Under the pieces are notes generated by a model. That model worked only from the letters and a program-made list of their open reading frames with translations. It had not been told where the DNA came from and did no database searches. Shown one piece after another: positions 49,536-59,937 of a stretch of 64,000 bases of DNA; positions within the stretch are counted from its first letter, which is position 1, and every line of letters starts with the position of its first letter. The stretch spans positions 28,275,958 to 28,339,957 of the forward strand of contig NC_089979.1 in the NCBI RefSeq assembly GCF_036417845.1, written 5' to 3'. This stretch comes from Apteryx mantelli (Eukaryota; Chordata; Aves; Apterygiformes; Apterygidae). A program made the position numbers and the translations under genes.

Positions 49536-52500
49536 GGCTGTGCAGAAAGCATTGCAGAAAACATGTTAGAAACGCAGGGCAGAAGCTTGAGCTATTTTGT
49601 GCTGTGCTTGTGCCAGCACAAGGGTGCCATCTTGCAAATGTTGTTGCTGTTACACTCATATTGGACACATACACTTGAGTGGACTAATGGACAATTTGCT
49701 TATGTAACTATACCTGTGCATAGCCCTGTGTTGAAAATGAGCTGAATGGTAGGTAAAGGAGATAACTCCGCTCTTCCCTACCTCCCTAAATCTGCATTAC
49801 CTGGAAAAATGGCATACTCAGCACAATTTTTTTGAATTCTAAAATAAAGTCACCTTCATGGCCTCAGAGACACTGGAATTCATCTTAGTTATAGGACAGT
49901 TCTTACCCTGATCTACAGTTTTAGGTCTTTGCTTCAGTTGCCCTTGGGTGAAGAAGAAAGGAGAAAAAATACCCACTAATGGAAATACCCATTAATATCC
50001 AGAAGTCCTCTTTATAGTTGTACAGATGAAAAAAAGGATGGCCTGTCTTTCTCCTGGCATTGCGCAGAGACATAACTCTCAGTCTCCACAGACCTTACTA
50101 GGTTTCTGTTTCTTCCTGTTTGTTTCTGTCCTGTGAGTGGGGGAAGTTTGGGGATTTCTTTATCTTCAGCTGTCTGCTCTGCCTGTTGCCCAGAGATTCC
50201 CTTTGTCCTGTCTGTTTATCATAACCTTCAACCATGTGATTACATCATCGTTTTTTCTTATTATTTATTAAAAAAAAATCGGTCTCCAAGTTCCAATAAA
50301 AAAACAGTATTTTCCACAATTTCTGTTCCTCTTCTTGCCTACATTCGCCTCATATTTTCTATGTTTTATTGTGGCTCTTTCCCCTGCTCTTCCTCATTTA
50401 GAGTCTTCTTTACTCTTTTGATATATTTTCTTCTATTCTTACAGAACATTTTTCCACATAGATAAAAGCATATATTTTTTCTTTCTGCTAGCATAAGTGA
50501 ATTGCCAGCACATTTGAAATAAACTATTTTATTTATTCATTTATTGGCTTAATTGGAATTTTCAGCACCTCCTCCCTTTAATGGACTTTGTCTCTAACTG
50601 CTTCTCTAGGGCTTGCCAGAAGAAATTCATATATCACCAGCACTCAGAACAAGAGTCTGAGGAGAAGTTTGGATTTGGCCTTTGACTCATTTATCCCTTT
50701 CCTTCCCCAAACTCACAGCAGAGCTCAACTTCCTTTTTAAACATCCTTCAGTAATGTAGAAGTTGTTTCACTGACTGTGAAAAATCCCCCAACTGGATCA
50801 AATTTGGTTTGAAAAATTAATGAAAGGTTGACCTGATTGCCTTGTGAAGATAATTCAGAGAGACATGCTGGCACTCCTGACCCTCCTGATGTACGATGCA
50901 AATAAGGCCATTTACCATCAATAACTGTTTAGAGAACTCTCCTAATTACTGCCCCATGCACCAAACCTGGGATCACTTCATGGCTAAGCTAAAGGCTTTT
51001 TTTTTTTCCTGTGCTAGCTTTGCTATAGCATTTTGCATGGGCAGTATGCTAAATCAGAGGATGCTGGGTTTACAACTGCTTTTATCCCACTCCCTGCTCT
51101 GTAAATATTGTGGCTCTGACTCACTTTGTTTTCAGCACAGTCTGAATTGCCCAGAGGTACTTGTAAATAAATAAATAAAAAGAAAGAATTGACAAGTTCC
51201 TCTGGTTCTGTTTTACACTGCAAAAGTGGAAAACAAGGATCAATTGATCTCTACTTGCTGTTGATGAAATGAAGTCCAAAAATAAGGCTGTTATTGTGAA
51301 CTTCATGAGCACGAGCCTCAAAACATGTGAACATGCTTCATGGGTGTTGCTGTGCATGACAGTATCTTCCTTCTCATGCTATTCTTGTTACATAATACCA
51401 GTCCTGCCATCCAGTGGCCCAGCAAAGCTACATACGCCAGTATTGCTGTCTGCAGAGATCCCCTTGTACTCTGGCTGGAAGAGAAAACCACTTCAGGTGG
51501 AGGGGATTGCACCACAGCAGTGAGCTCTTCATAAGTAGTGAATGATAGCCAACAGACAACCAGACAACAAACATGTGCTGGCCATGCCAGAATTTCTCTG
51601 GCAAATTATGGGGATGAAAGCAATGTTATTTAATTAGAAAATAAGGTATCAGGATCAGATGTCCCTAGTTCCTTCTCTGCTCCTGCCCCTGGAATCCACC
51701 TCACCAGAGGGTACTGGGCACTAGAGACCCCAGATTTCTGACTGGCTGGGGAGAGTGATACAAACATAGCTAGCAGAGGTGTTTCCTTACTATTACAATG
51801 CATTTGAATCTTCACCTTCCCATACAAGAACAGAGAGAAAACCTGCAGTATCCCAATGAGAAGTGCTAAGCAGGGAAAGGTTGCTCTGTGTTTTAGGCAT
51901 GACAAAACAGATTATCTGCTTCTCTGTGCTGAGATGTGTTACTTCAGAGGAAAAAGGTTTTAATGCAGCAATGCCACCTCCCAAAGTAATCAGCTATATA
52001 CTCTGGCTGAGTGACCAAAGGACTGAAAATCAAAGAAATCAAAGATTTTTCTCAGCAAAGGCTGCAGCAGCCTGAGGAACGTGGTTGAATGAACCAGGCT
52101 ACAAACATCTGTAGGGAAGTAGTTTTTATCCTACTTCCCTGTGAAAAGCCCAAGGAAACTGTGTGGCTGCAGAAGTCATCTCTAGCTTTGCAACCAGCTG
52201 TGTTGCAGCTGTTGTCTTAGGACAACAATTATAGCACAGTCCCAGCAACAAGTCTGTAATAAGCAAGCGATAGCTAAGATCAGGCTGTAGGATGAATTCA
52301 GAAGTCTGGCCAGGGACTAGAAACTGAGGCAGGAGTAAGAGGTGGTCCAATGCTCTTTCCAGTGCTCCAGTTCAGGACCTGTGCTGACATATATGCATTT
52401 TATAATTTCATTTCATTCCAGACTAACTATATGCCTATTAGAAAAGCCCTCCTACTATATTTGGCTCAGTGTCGCTCACTACTGGTGTTTTGGAATAGGG

Positions 52501-52592
52501 AGCTGGTCAGTTCCAAAATTATACCCCTATGAAGATCCCACCATTAAAGTGTGCCCTACTTCACTGGGGAAAGAACAAAGACTGCAAAGATG

Positions 52593-52624
52593 TGGAGCCT
52601 GACAGTTGAGGCTGTCAGGCTCCA
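52593..52624. repeat. Perfect 13-bp inverted repeat with 6-base loop
   Basis: TGGAGCCTGACAG is followed by TTGAGG and then by the exact reverse complement of the first arm. A stem of 13 GC-rich pairs is stable in RNA on either strand. It lies between the two convergent genes, with no gene assigned. Confidence 0.85.
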
Positions 52625-55483
52625 GTGCCTGAATAGTGGAGCTGAAATACTTCGATGTCACACAGTTTCCCAAGGGCTATCAGCTGGCACCTTGCGGCAA
52701 CTGATAAAGGCAGGATTTGTGTTCTGTGTGCCATGAGAAAATAAATACTCACAAATATCATAAATCCGACAGGTTTCAATAATTTGTTGCACTAAATGTT
52801 GCAAAAATACAGCCGACATTTGGTGTAAATCCCAGCGCATAATATGCAGGTGAATTTTTCCATGACATCTGCAAACTAGTTAAAACAGTCATTGCAATTA
52901 AAAAGTATAAAACTGTTATGAACAAAAACCAAAAGATTCCCTCTATGAGTAGTATAAGCCATGATATAGAACAGAAAATGCCAGTTGAGGAATCAGGAGC
53001 TCTTTGCTAATGGTATATGGAGAAACTTCCTTATTTCTACTCTAATAAAATTGTGGAGGTTGCCTAAAAAGATGATATATTTTTCCACAGATAATATACT
53101 TTCATGGTTTAGGGAACTCAGTTTACATAACTGGTGTTTATGTAACTCATAAAACTACTTGCTGTTATCACACTGTGAAAACATCTGTTTTTAGAAAAAT
53201 CACTAACTTTGCTCCTTTGGGCTTTAATGATCTGCAGCCTTTTGTGTCACTTTGATCACAGTAGGGGTTCCAAGAAAATTCCTGAATCCAAAGGACATTT
53301 GAAAGCCTTGGGCATATACACAGTATCCAAAGCACTGAGAACCTTTACTCCTGGCTCCTTACTTCTGTGATAATTGAGTCACTGTGGCCTTGAGCTAGTC
53401 ATCTGGGCCAACACTGGATGTTAAACATCAGGCAACTACCTCTATATTTAGTCACTTGTATGATTTCGGAGCTTTATTGTAATTACATTTATTTGTCTCA
53501 CAGGTATATCATGTGATTGCAATGTTCTAATATTTGTTAAATACCGAAGCCCTCAGATGAAAGACCACATGTGTGTGCAAATTGCTGTTACAAATAAAAA
53601 TATATCTTTTCTCCTCCCTGCTTTCCCCCCTACTTTTCCCAAATTTCTGCTCTTCCACCAAAGTAGCAAAAGATTAATTGAAAAGAGTCGATCTATGGGT
53701 GACAAGCACTCTTGACAAGACAAAATATAAGAAAAAACAGGCACCCTTCATACTGGAAAGTTCCAGTTCTCAGAGGCAAAGATGGGCTGGGTGGAAGGTG
53801 GCTGCCAGGTAGACATCTACCCGAAGTTAGTGATGCTGTGCTCTCTTTGTAGTCAATAGAGACAACCTGGCACTGCAAGAACACCCCTCATCTCATCCCA
53901 AAGTAGAACAACCCTGGTCAGGTTCATCTAACCTGTTTTAGATATTGATGATGAAATGAATAGTGTTCCAGAAGCACCTATTTCTCTGTGTGTTGATTAT
54001 ACAGGGAGACTAGACAACAAACTCAGAGGCAGACCTCCACAGTGAAGAAGTCCACACTGAACAGTGAATCCCATTCTCTTGTAGCAGTTGTCATAATAGC
54101 GCTCAGTGCCTGGTTCTGCTATTCTGCCACCCAAAAACTAGCCTGAGAAATGGGAATCTGTGCTACCTCATCCTGAACAGCCCCATTACTGTTCTCTGTC
54201 ATCTTATGAAGAAAAGTCTCCTTTGCTATTTAGAGACAGAAGAACTACTGATCAGCCAGGAGTTCGTTTCTCATACAAGCTCATACTTCATTGTATGCCT
54301 TTATGCATATAGCAGGAACTACAAATCTACCTTCCATTGTCAAATTAAAAACAACAGTAATTATCATGTTCTTTCTGTGTCTGTCTTAAAATACAGTGGG
54401 CATGTGTGTCTTTCTGTGCCTGTTTGGCTCATGGGTTGCGCAGAAGGATGGGTTATACTGCTTCTACTTTTAGGATCAATAAACTCCCTGTACAGGTGTA
54501 GTGGGTTTTTTTTGATATTGTCATTTTTCTTTCAAATATTGCCTAGTGACAGTGGCTTAAAAAGAAAGGCTATTGCATGTGAAAATGAAATTTTAAACAA
54601 CATTCTAGGTTTCCACAGCAAAACATGCCTAGGCATGGCAACATCATCACGCTTCAAAGAACATACTTACCCCTCAAAGAGGAAACAGGATAAATTTGTC
54701 AAATGAGAAGTTTTTCATAAAAAAATCCTATCCTTCAAAAGCAAAGTATTATTTACATGTGGAATAACTTCTCATTTTCAGTCAAAAAAGTTTTTTGAAA
54801 TTGCAATATTGTTCTCTGACCCTGGTGACCCATAAGCTATGGATGTATGTCCCTCCATAAAGCCAGAACACAACACAGAACAGTATTGTAGGTGAGTTCA
54901 TCAGTATGGTTGCCATAGGTTAGCCTAGGGTAAAACAAAATAGTCACTTGATAAGATCAATAAACACCTGGCTATGCAAATGGAACGGTTCGAATGTATA
55001 AACTCCTTTAAAGACAGGGACAGAGAGATGTAGCAGCAGCTTTTGAACCAGTGACAGTTCCTCTGAATCAGGATCTTGCTGTACCTGATGTCTCCATCCG
55101 GGAAGGGAAAAAAACAAAAATCAAATTCAGCTATCTGCTGTCAGAATTTTCTGAATCCCTGAATATAACAGAGATCTTCCTAACACATGAAATTAGAGTA
55201 TTAGGGCTTATCTCCTGTGACATAACAGAGGAAGAATATAGAATATGTTTAACCCTTGCTGAAAACTCATTGCTTTTACTTTATAGATTAGCTGATATCT
55301 TCTAAAGAAAAATATGAAGAAATACAATCTCCAAACTTACCTACTTCTAAGAACCTACAGACCTGCTGCTACATTATAATTCTAATTATTATTTTTTAAT
55401 TATTATTATTAATCCATTTGCTTAAAATAATTTTCCAGTTCTAATAACAAATTCCTTTTAAACAGAAATCTCTATGACAACTT

Positions 55484-55627
55484 TCAGGCAGGAAGCCCCA
55501 GAAAATGTTTATTGGTTACTGTTGTCTCACGTTGGCTCTTGAAAAGTCGATTGTGGATTGACTGGTTGTTGGAACCAACATGCACGGCTTCAGTGGGGAG
55601 AGCAGGGTCACTTTCATTGGCTTTTAT
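55484..55627 (-). other. Candidate untranslated terminal exon of DPYS (tentative)
   Basis: On the - strand a good 3' splice site (TTTCTCTTCTCTGTAG, AG at 55629-55628) is followed 114 bases later by AATAAA at 55513-55508. This is the first exact AATAAA downstream of the DPYS stop codon on that strand. The exon carrying the DPYS stop has a strong donor (CAG|GTAACT, exon end 57137) only 31 bases after the stop. Together these allow a spliced 3' UTR. The interval is also open in one frame for 47 codons to a TGA at 55486-55484, but that protein resembles no DPYS tail. Confidence 0.3.
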
Positions 55628-56924
55628 CTACAGAGAAGAGAAAGACAATATGATATAATCTTTCAAAAGAATATCTCTGCTTTCCAATTTGTAACCCAGG
55701 GAGGTAATAATGGAGGAAGAGTGCTAAGAGCTAGAAAAAATGATTATTGCTTCCTCATTCTATTGCGGCTTTAGCCTTTAGTCCTCTCTATTACAAAAGC
55801 TTTCTCCCTTATGACAGAGGAAAACAAATAGCATGCTGCACTCTGTTGCTGCTACTGATGCTCCGGATGAGGTTCACTGTGAGGGAGCATTCAAAGAACA
55901 ATACAGTGAAATGTAGAAAAGCTAACTGCACCCTCCCGCCTTTGCAGGAGACAGTTCCTGTCCTTGTATTGATTAGTACTAAGGATAGCCCCATTTTATG
56001 TGAGGTGAAAACTGGAACTTCACATCTATCTATCGGCAAACCATTTCTATATGTGCACCCTGAAACTTAGCCTGGATTTTGTCATGCTTACTGCTGCCTG
56101 CTGACCTGTCTGGCCCATATTAATCAATTCCTCTGATGCAGTAGACAAACGCTTCAGCTGCAGTTGGCAAACAGCAGCAGCATGTCTCAGTTATGCTTGC
56201 CTATGCTTACCTACTTCTTTTACTTTCTCTTTCCTTTTTGTTAAACAGTTAAAGGTGAGGTGCTGTTCCCTAGCCCTTCTTCCCAGCCATCTTATCCTGC
56301 CCTCATGCTGCACTGCACTGATGCTTGCTGGGTTCTTCTGAGAGACAGTCCAACTTGTTAACTCAACAGAAAACTAACCCAGAGAAAGGCAAGCCAATTG
56401 CTTTCTGCTGAGTTAGCAAAAAAAAATCAGTTCATGGAAGGATGTACTGAGCACCAGAACGGACACAGGTGAGGGAATGTCTATAACCAGGTTACTCACT
56501 GAAAATGCTGGAGAAGAGGGAAGAGGAGATGCCAGGGCATCATTTGCCCTTTAACAGCACTGAACCTTACAGAAGCTCAGCCATCCATCAGGCCACAACT
56601 GGAATCAACTGTAGCACCTCTACTGCAGCACCTCTACTGCACAAAGACAGCTGTTTTCCTCCCAATACAGATCTATGTGCTTAACTCAAACAGAACAATT
56701 GGTGGAGAGTTATTGCCCATAAGACAGGAACATTAGTGAATTTGATTATTTTTACATAAAGTTGTTTGGCATGTAATTTTACAGGAAAATCAAAACCACT
56801 TCCATTTGGTTTGTACTCCTGGTCTTGGAAAAGAGGCGTATTAACTGAGTTCAGCTTTTCCATGGATCTTCATATCCATGTCTTTTAGCAGTTAAACTCC
56901 ATTTGCTTCTCTCAGCAGAGCGTT

Positions 56925-56930
56925 TTTAAT
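56925..56930 (-). other. Possible poly(A) signal (ATTAAA) for DPYS
   Basis: ATTAAA on the - strand about 240 bases after the DPYS stop codon. If used, the 3' UTR is short and unspliced. The exact AATAAA at 55513-55508 is the alternative. Confidence 0.35.
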
Positions 56931-57167
56931 GGGGCTTCAATCAGAAAGAGGCCCTCCATACCTGGTCTGCTGCACATTTTGAACAAATTTAAAGACAGCG
57001 AGATAACTCACCATCTGAGAGGGCTCATTTCAGACAAGCCTGTCACACACTATAAGGCCTGCTGCACTTTTGTTTTCTTGCAATTTCAGAGAAGCATTAA
57101 GTGAAGTAGTTTTCACTAATCAAAAGAGACAGTTACCTGCAAGAGCCAAACCTTGGGAATGAGCCTA

Positions 57168-57242
57168 TTATTGGGGTGTGATGGGCGTTGCTGAGACCGC
57201 ATCTGTATATGGTGCTCTCTTAACAGGAACAGGCTGGCAGAC
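57168..57242 (-). CDS. DPYS: DPYS (dihydropyrimidinase), terminal coding exon
   Basis: The exon begins after TCTATTGCAG (AG at 57244-57243) at 57242 and reads 24 codons in phase 0 to TAA at 57170-57168. The peptide starts VCQPVPVKRAPY and ends TPITPQ. Its first twelve residues align without gaps to the mammalian segment TCTPTPVERAPY, placed at the same distance after the KR-x-x-QRD block of the previous exon. This confirms both splice junctions. The reading frame stops about 14 residues earlier than in the human enzyme; the missing part is the poorly conserved extreme C terminus, away from the active site. A donor-like CAG|GTAACT follows the stop at 57137/57136. Confidence 0.9.
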   Translation of the reverse strand, partial: VCQPVPVKRAPYTDAVSATPITPQ

Positions 57243-59729
57243 CTGCAATAGAGCATTTCAAGTCTTTCACTGATACTTGTCTTCCATTTGCACTTGCTAA
57301 TTGTACATCATGAGAATAGCAATCCTAATATATCCTGGCTTTGTATTTTATGCTTCACAACATTTTCATCAACTCTCTCTCTTGAAAATATCCGCTATAC
57401 TGGGATTAAACTATTCAGTTCTCAGCTTTCAGAGGGAGTTGGGTAGCTTAATCAATCACCACTGTAACAAAGTAATTTTAAAATCAAATTTTCAGAAGCA
57501 ACTGACCATGCTCCCCTCATGTTATTGCTGCTTCTCACTTCCTTAGCCTAAACAGGGTGTGGAGTGTTGAGAAAATTCTAGAGATTATGGCACAAACAAT
57601 TAGGATACACTAAAACATGATCATAGATCAGCTAATCTGCAGTATTTGATTGCTTCTTTATATGTTTTTAACCTTGGCTACCCCAGGATATCCCAGGGGA
57701 GAATAGAGAGTGAGAACATGAACCTGAGCAGCTCCCCTGAATAACTGACTCACTGTGCATTCGTGCCGTAAGGCTGCCTTTCGTTAAGGTGCTTACATTT
57801 TCCAGTGATGCTCTTAGAACAGGCAAAGAGAGGTGAATGAACAGTGATGAAACAAAGTGAATCCTGCCTTGGGTCCACCATCCCAGCTGCTGGCTACAGG
57901 AGGTTGAGCTGATTGAAAAATCACTTCTGAAGACAATATGTACTTGATGTTTGTTTCAGGGAAAATTCTCCCTAGCTCCAATAGGAATTGCAAATTGCCA
58001 CAGTCGCTGAAGTTATTTAGAATTCTATGATTACCAAGTTTCTCTTACATTTTTCTTTAGTTTTAGGACCCATCTTCCTCCCACTTGGGATATAATGCTT
58101 TAGCGGAGATGCCAGGATCTGGATGCACTAAAACTCAGCTATGCTGGAGGAAGCACCTAGTCATCATTTAATAACCATAGCATTTTCTCTTACATGTAAA
58201 GGAATGACCCAAGTTTTCCTAGTGTAACCTCACTATAAATCTGTTTTCAATAGCTAGTTTCTATTACCATTACATGGCATTTATTTTACATTAAAAGCCA
58301 AAGGGACCAACACTGCACAACAAATAAGGTGAAATAATAATAAGCAGTCCTCATTTACAAAGTACCATATGCCTTCAAAGTCCAATGGATTAAATAGACT
58401 CACAGGCATGTAGCACTTTGTTCATGATACATATCACACTGAAGATAGGTCCAGAGGACTGATTTCTAAAAGGTACTCTGCAGAGAATTTATCTAAATTA
58501 GAAAGACAGAGGCCAGTGTAGGTGAGCAGTTCTTACTTTTTGGCCTGTGAAACAATATCTGCAGCTGGCCATGGAACTGCATGGCCTTTGGGGTGATTGT
58601 TTCAATTCAATTAAATTTTCATGATCAGGGAACATGCTTTTTTCCCGCCATATTCACAGGTTGGGCCACTGGTCCACTCATTCAATAGCTCTGGGAATTT
58701 CTGGCACAGTAAGGATTTTTGTCCCCTCCCCAACAAGCATTAACCTTTGCTCATGTTGAGAAGGTGGATAGAACACAGAAGAAAGGTGTAGAGGTTTAAA
58801 TGAAGACTCTATTTTCAAAATAAGAGTCAAAGTTTAATCAGCATAGCCAGATGCTGACATAATGCAAATGAAAATAGCTCCAGTTTACCTAATTTACACT
58901 GCCTTGTACTCATGCACAAAGTGTGTTGCCTTTTGTTTGGAAAACCAAACAAAAAAAACAGTTCTCACATGGATGCTGGTCTGATTCAACTTCTAGGTCT
59001 TGCAATGAATCCTACTGATTCAGGTTCCAATTTTTAAAAACACTTAAATAGGCTGGGTGCTTTTGAAAATCCCATGCACAATAAGCAATGCTAAGGCATC
59101 AAAAACATTTTTCATGAGCACTGCATGGTAAGAAAGCATTGAAAATTCAGTCTGAATGTGTTTTGCAAAGTCCCTCTTTAACAAAACACAGAATAAAAAC
59201 TTGAACAGAGCTCTCTCCCTTGTTCCAGCAATGCACTATGCACATGTTCAGCTTTTAACGCTTTCTTGCTGAAACAGAGCCAAGTGTTCAACATTCTGCA
59301 TGACTTAGCCCCAAATATCTGATCCATGAGTTAGAAAATTGTTGATATCTTCCCCCAAGATCTCTTCCTGAGTATGATGGGATTACCTCTGTGATTTCTC
59401 AGTAAAATCAGTGGTGAAATGTAGCAGATATTCAGATCATCTGTGATCAGAAGAATTTGACCACTCTTATTGGAAGTGGTACTAGTTTATTTTTAAAAGC
59501 ACCCAGACTTGGTCTACAAGTTGCACAGACTTCTCTGAGAGCAGGAACTATGGTATTTTTCTGTAAGATGAAGAACAATAAAAATTCAGCCCTTAGATTC
59601 ATTTATTCCCACCTTGGCACATTTTGATTAGTAAGGGAAATTACCACTGAATCCCCAAACCTCTCTTCCCAAGAGCTAGCTATCCTCATGTTCTACAAAG
59701 CATTACAGAGATTTATTAGTTTAATTAAC
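57243..59729 (-). other. DPYS last coding intron
   Basis: Intron of about 2.5 kb. The 5' splice site is CAG|GTTAAT, which departs from consensus at +3. The 3' splice site follows TGCTCTATTGCAG. No repeat or other gene recognised inside. Confidence 0.8.
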
Positions 59730-59937
59730 CTGATCCCGCTGCCTGACTCGTTTGTAGACATATGGAGGGAATGGTGGACGGGAGACATATCTGCCTTCTC
59801 CTGCTGTGACATTGAAAGTTCCACCTTCATAAACCACCTTGCCTCTTGAAATTGTTGTAACTGGGACTCCGTGGCAGACCATTCCTTCAAATATGTTGAA
59901 GTTGTTGGCTTGGTGATGGGTCTGTGCAGATATTGTC
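59730..59937 (-). CDS. DPYS: DPYS (dihydropyrimidinase), penultimate coding exon
   Basis: Dihydropyrimidinase opens the ring of dihydrouracil and dihydrothymine to the N-carbamoyl-beta-amino acids, the second step of pyrimidine breakdown. It is a zinc-dependent cytosolic tetramer of the amidohydrolase family. After AAACACAG (AG at 59939-59938) the exon starts with the last base of a split codon and then reads 69 full codons: [39 protein letters not shown], then [14 protein letters not shown] and YKRVRQRDQ. This is the C-terminal part of the enzyme (about human 420-490), after the catalytic core. The sequence is closer to DPYS than to the CRMP paralogues (DPYSL genes), which lack this TISAxTHHQ spacing. 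The remaining exons must lie to the right of the window or in its unread intron. Confidence 0.95.

Larger units (their letters stand above)
46670..55483. other. DCSTAMP 3' UTR and space between the convergent genes
   Basis: The left part holds the DCSTAMP 3' UTR of unknown length. At ~47160-47440 the + strand is strikingly pyrimidine-rich (CT runs). A short CR1-tail relic lies at ~49480-49535. The remainder is AT-rich DNA, including an ATT-rich run at ~55373-55418. The 166-codon open frame at 54206-54706 shows no domain and is treated as chance. Confidence 0.5.

Noticed and set aside
54206-54706. Open frame of 166 codons (+) between DCSTAMP and DPYS
   Set aside because: No domain or family resemblance and no splice context. 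Its hydrophobic, Ser-rich composition fits chance translation of AT-rich DNA.
55484-55627. 47-codon open exon (-) as a coding end of DPYS
   Set aside because: The true terminal coding exon with the VxRAPY block and a stop was found at 57168-57242. The 47-codon peptide shows no DPYS match, so only an untranslated role remains possible.
55809-56039. Open frame (-) and its + strand counterpart at 55747-56070 as possible exons
   Set aside because: Both strands are open by chance. No matching splice sites or family resemblance.
56112-56177. 22-codon open stretch (-) with a good acceptor and donor (GCA|GTAAGC)
   Set aside because: It looks like a splice-bounded mini-exon, but it lies after the DPYS stop codon and resembles no protein. 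Likely coincidence.
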